Assembly (NCBI RefSeq): GCF_039542385.1
Contig: NZ_BAABIA010000006.1
Coordinates: forward strand, 389,996 to 453,995
Source of the DNA: Prosthecobacter algae
GTDB taxonomy: Bacteria; Verrucomicrobiota; Verrucomicrobiia; Verrucomicrobiales; Verrucomicrobiaceae
Length of the DNA stretch: 64,000 bases
Direction: 5' to 3'
Both the position numbers and the translations under genes were made by a program. Positions within the stretch are counted from its first letter, which is position 1. Every line of letters begins with the position of its first letter. The notes beneath the pieces are model-generated. The model did not search any database, was not told the origin of the DNA, and saw nothing but the letters and a program-made list of their open reading frames with translations. Of this stretch, positions 62,548 through 64,000 are shown piece by piece.

Positions 62548-62748
62548 GCGACCTGTGAGACAACTGAATGAGGGTAGCGCATCACCATTCCTATCCGCGT
62601 GAGGCGGATGTGGCATTGATATCATGTCGCGCGGTCGCCCGCTCAGGCGATGCAAGCCGTGGGGCTGCTTTTGGCAGGCTTTGAGTTGCACCTGGCCCAG
62701 GCCACCCGGCAGCAGCTCGCCCTGCCTCATCCCCCTTCCCTGCCCCCG

Positions 62749-62901
62749 ATCTGGCAAGGCCGTGCGCGCCATGGTGAGGATGCGGCGGTGCTGGGTCGCA
62801 ACCCGGACGGGACTTTTCAGGTGCGCTTGAATGGCACGGAGAAGACCTTCAAGGAAAGCCAGGTGGCCGCGATGACGGGGATGCAGCGCGGGCCGTTGTA
62901 T
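62749..62901 (+). repeat. Joint domain, copy 6 (orphan cassette)
   Basis: Same 51-codon unit as copies 1-5, preceded by the HLAQATRQQLALPHP linker. It is the only copy outside the giant gene. Confidence 0.92.
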
Positions 62902-63092
62902 GAGATGCTGGAGAGGGCGACGGTGGGGAGATTGGGGGGCTCTGACGTATTTGAGGCACCGCCCGTTCCTAGTGGGGATTTAGGCCCAAACGATACCTCT
63001 CTGGAGTCACTTGCTCCAACAAGAGAAGTGCTTCTCGATTCACTGACTAAAAATGTGCCTGCCTTTAGTAACTATTCCTCTGCAAATATCAA

Positions 63093-63226
63093 ATTGCCTC
63101 AGACCATAAACGACTTGCAATCCATGCTTAAACCGATGCAGGCAGAAGCCAGGCATCTGATTGCCTCAGACCATAAACGACTTGCAATCCATGCTTAAAC
63201 CGATGCAGGCAGAAGCCAGGCATCTG
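63093..63226 (+). repeat. Perfect 67 bp tandem duplication
   Basis: 63093-63159 and 63160-63226 are identical. 67 is not a multiple of 3, so the second copy shifts the frame and creates the stop at 63196-63198. Confidence 0.97.
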
Positions 63227-64000
63227 ATAAATGAGGCAAACAGGCTCGAGTTGGAATTGAAGACTTTGGATCATGCTCTTATTAAGGGGGGCATGTCGCA
63301 TTCAAAACAGATCGAAGCCACTGCTGCAAAAAAGCAATTTAAAGCCATGCTAGATACTGTTACAAAGAGGCGACTCGCATTGGCCGAGGCGACACGCATG
63401 TTAGTAGCCATTCCCCCAGATAAACGTGGCCACGTGAGATGGAGGCAAAGGCTGGTCTTGGATCTGGGCAAACACGCGGCCGCAGCGGGTGACTTGACAG
63501 CTCAGTATGTTGATGCTCGCCTTTTGCCAAGCCTGACAGTAGGTCTTGTCTCCTCAAATAAGCCCAGAGCGACCTATGACAGTACCGAAAGAGCCATTAA
63601 ACTTGATCCAGACAAAGCCAGCCTGAGTGATGCTATGCACGAGATAACCCATGGTATAGAACATCAAAATCCAATCATACTCAGGAAAACAATAGGGTTT
63701 CTGAACCAGCGGGCCAAAGGGAGCAATTCAGAGCAAATGTCTGTTATGATGGACGGATTTGATAATAATCCGGAAGCCAGAGGTTATCGTGATAAATGGT
63801 GGGCGCGTGGAGGTGACCACTATTCGGGCCGATATTATACCGACAAGGCAGGCAAGATCATTGCGACCGAGATTGGAATGCCCCCGAAGTTTGAGCCAGT
63901 TTTTATGAGAGTCCTGGGTGCGCTGGCGGTTTCGTTTCTGGGTTTGGGTTTTGGTTTGAGACAGCGTTTTTATCTTCGTTTCGGGGACCAGCAATGCCTT

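Larger units (their letters stand above)
62650..64000 (+). pseudogene. Orphan effector cassette, frameshifted (3' end outside window)
   Basis: The ATG at 62650 opens a 182-residue frame ending at 63198. From ~62688 it matches the giant protein: AHLAQATRQQLALPHP, then joint copy 6, then EMLERATVGR and a different continuation (LGGSDVFEAPPVPSGDLGPN). The frame ends inside a perfect 67 bp duplication (63093-63226). Ignoring one copy, a single open frame continues to the window end and includes a zinc-peptidase motif 'HEITHGIEH' and 'DHYSGRYYTDKAGKIIATEI', resembling phage-associated metallopeptidase toxins. So this is a displaced tip cassette that lacks the main body and is broken as sequenced. 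A new ATG at 63191 could also start the downstream part. Confidence 0.8.

Noticed and set aside
1..64000. Recurrent GCCTAAC / GTTAGGC heptamer as a possible uptake or processing motif
   Set aside because: A rough count gave about 16 copies against about 8 expected at this GC content, and the shorter CCTAAC hexamer is not enriched, so the signal is too weak without a genome-wide count.

Overview
The window is GC-rich bacterial DNA that looks like a Verrucomicrobiota genome, most likely Verrucomicrobiaceae and Prosthecobacter-like. The organism call is an inference. It rests on the DUF1552 and cytochrome c/PA14/DUF1592 proteins typical of the Planctomycetota-Verrucomicrobiota group, very large secreted Ig-like and subtilase proteins, a divergent type II secretion operon, and the general lack of Shine-Dalgarno sequences. 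No rRNA, tRNA or CRISPR array was seen.

Region by region. 0-2.3 kb: a SET-domain protein cut by the window edge, a 2x[4Fe-4S] ferredoxin, a Cys-rich partner and a DUF1353 protein, all on the minus strand. 2.3-13 kb: secreted proteins of unknown role, an RlmM-like methyltransferase, DUF1552 and DUF1592-type proteins, an AT-rich lipoprotein gene, a cluster of dispersed repeats (7.9-8.7 kb) and a GT39-like membrane glycosyltransferase. 13.1-17.3 kb: a large secreted subtilase. 17.3-21.2 kb: a MetE-like protein, PurB and a membrane protein, bracketed by two copies of a ~175 bp element with 25 bp terminal inverted repeats. 21.3-25.2 kb: a translationally coupled sensor kinase and receiver-kinase-receiver hybrid. 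25.6-34.9 kb: a minus-strand type II secretion operon (E-F-G-H-I-J-K-L-M-C-like), interrupted by a 245 bp microsatellite between gspJ and gspK. 35.1-42.2 kb: two tandem paralogous Ig-repeat secreted proteins with a conserved upstream element. 42.5-48.5 kb: SurE, a YraN-like protein, a lone DhaK, three small envelope proteins (DUF883, holin-X and YqjK type) and two PilT ATPases. 48.6-49.7 kb: a second repeat cluster. 49.7-53.6 kb: a C39-like peptidase, a small lipoprotein, an alpha/beta hydrolase and an uncharacterised Pro-rich protein.

The most interesting part is 52.8-64 kb. A ~2,700-residue modular protein carries five copies of a 51-residue joint domain. A sixth copy lies downstream in a separate orphan cassette. 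The sequence after each joint differs: two diverged 'body' units, then a HELGH metallopeptidase tip, and in the orphan a HEITH metallopeptidase tip. Small AT-richer genes sit between the main gene and the orphan cassette, where immunity genes lie in polymorphic toxin loci. The orphan is broken by a perfect 67 bp tandem duplication; removing one copy on paper restores one frame to the window end. Inside each body unit a 119-codon open frame lies in the +1 frame relative to the giant gene. Comparing the two copies shows synonymous or conservative changes in that nested frame and radical changes in the giant frame, so the nested frame looks as if it is, or recently was, under selection. This suggests a modular polymorphic effector or phage-polyvalent-like system with exchangeable tips and an overprinted gene.
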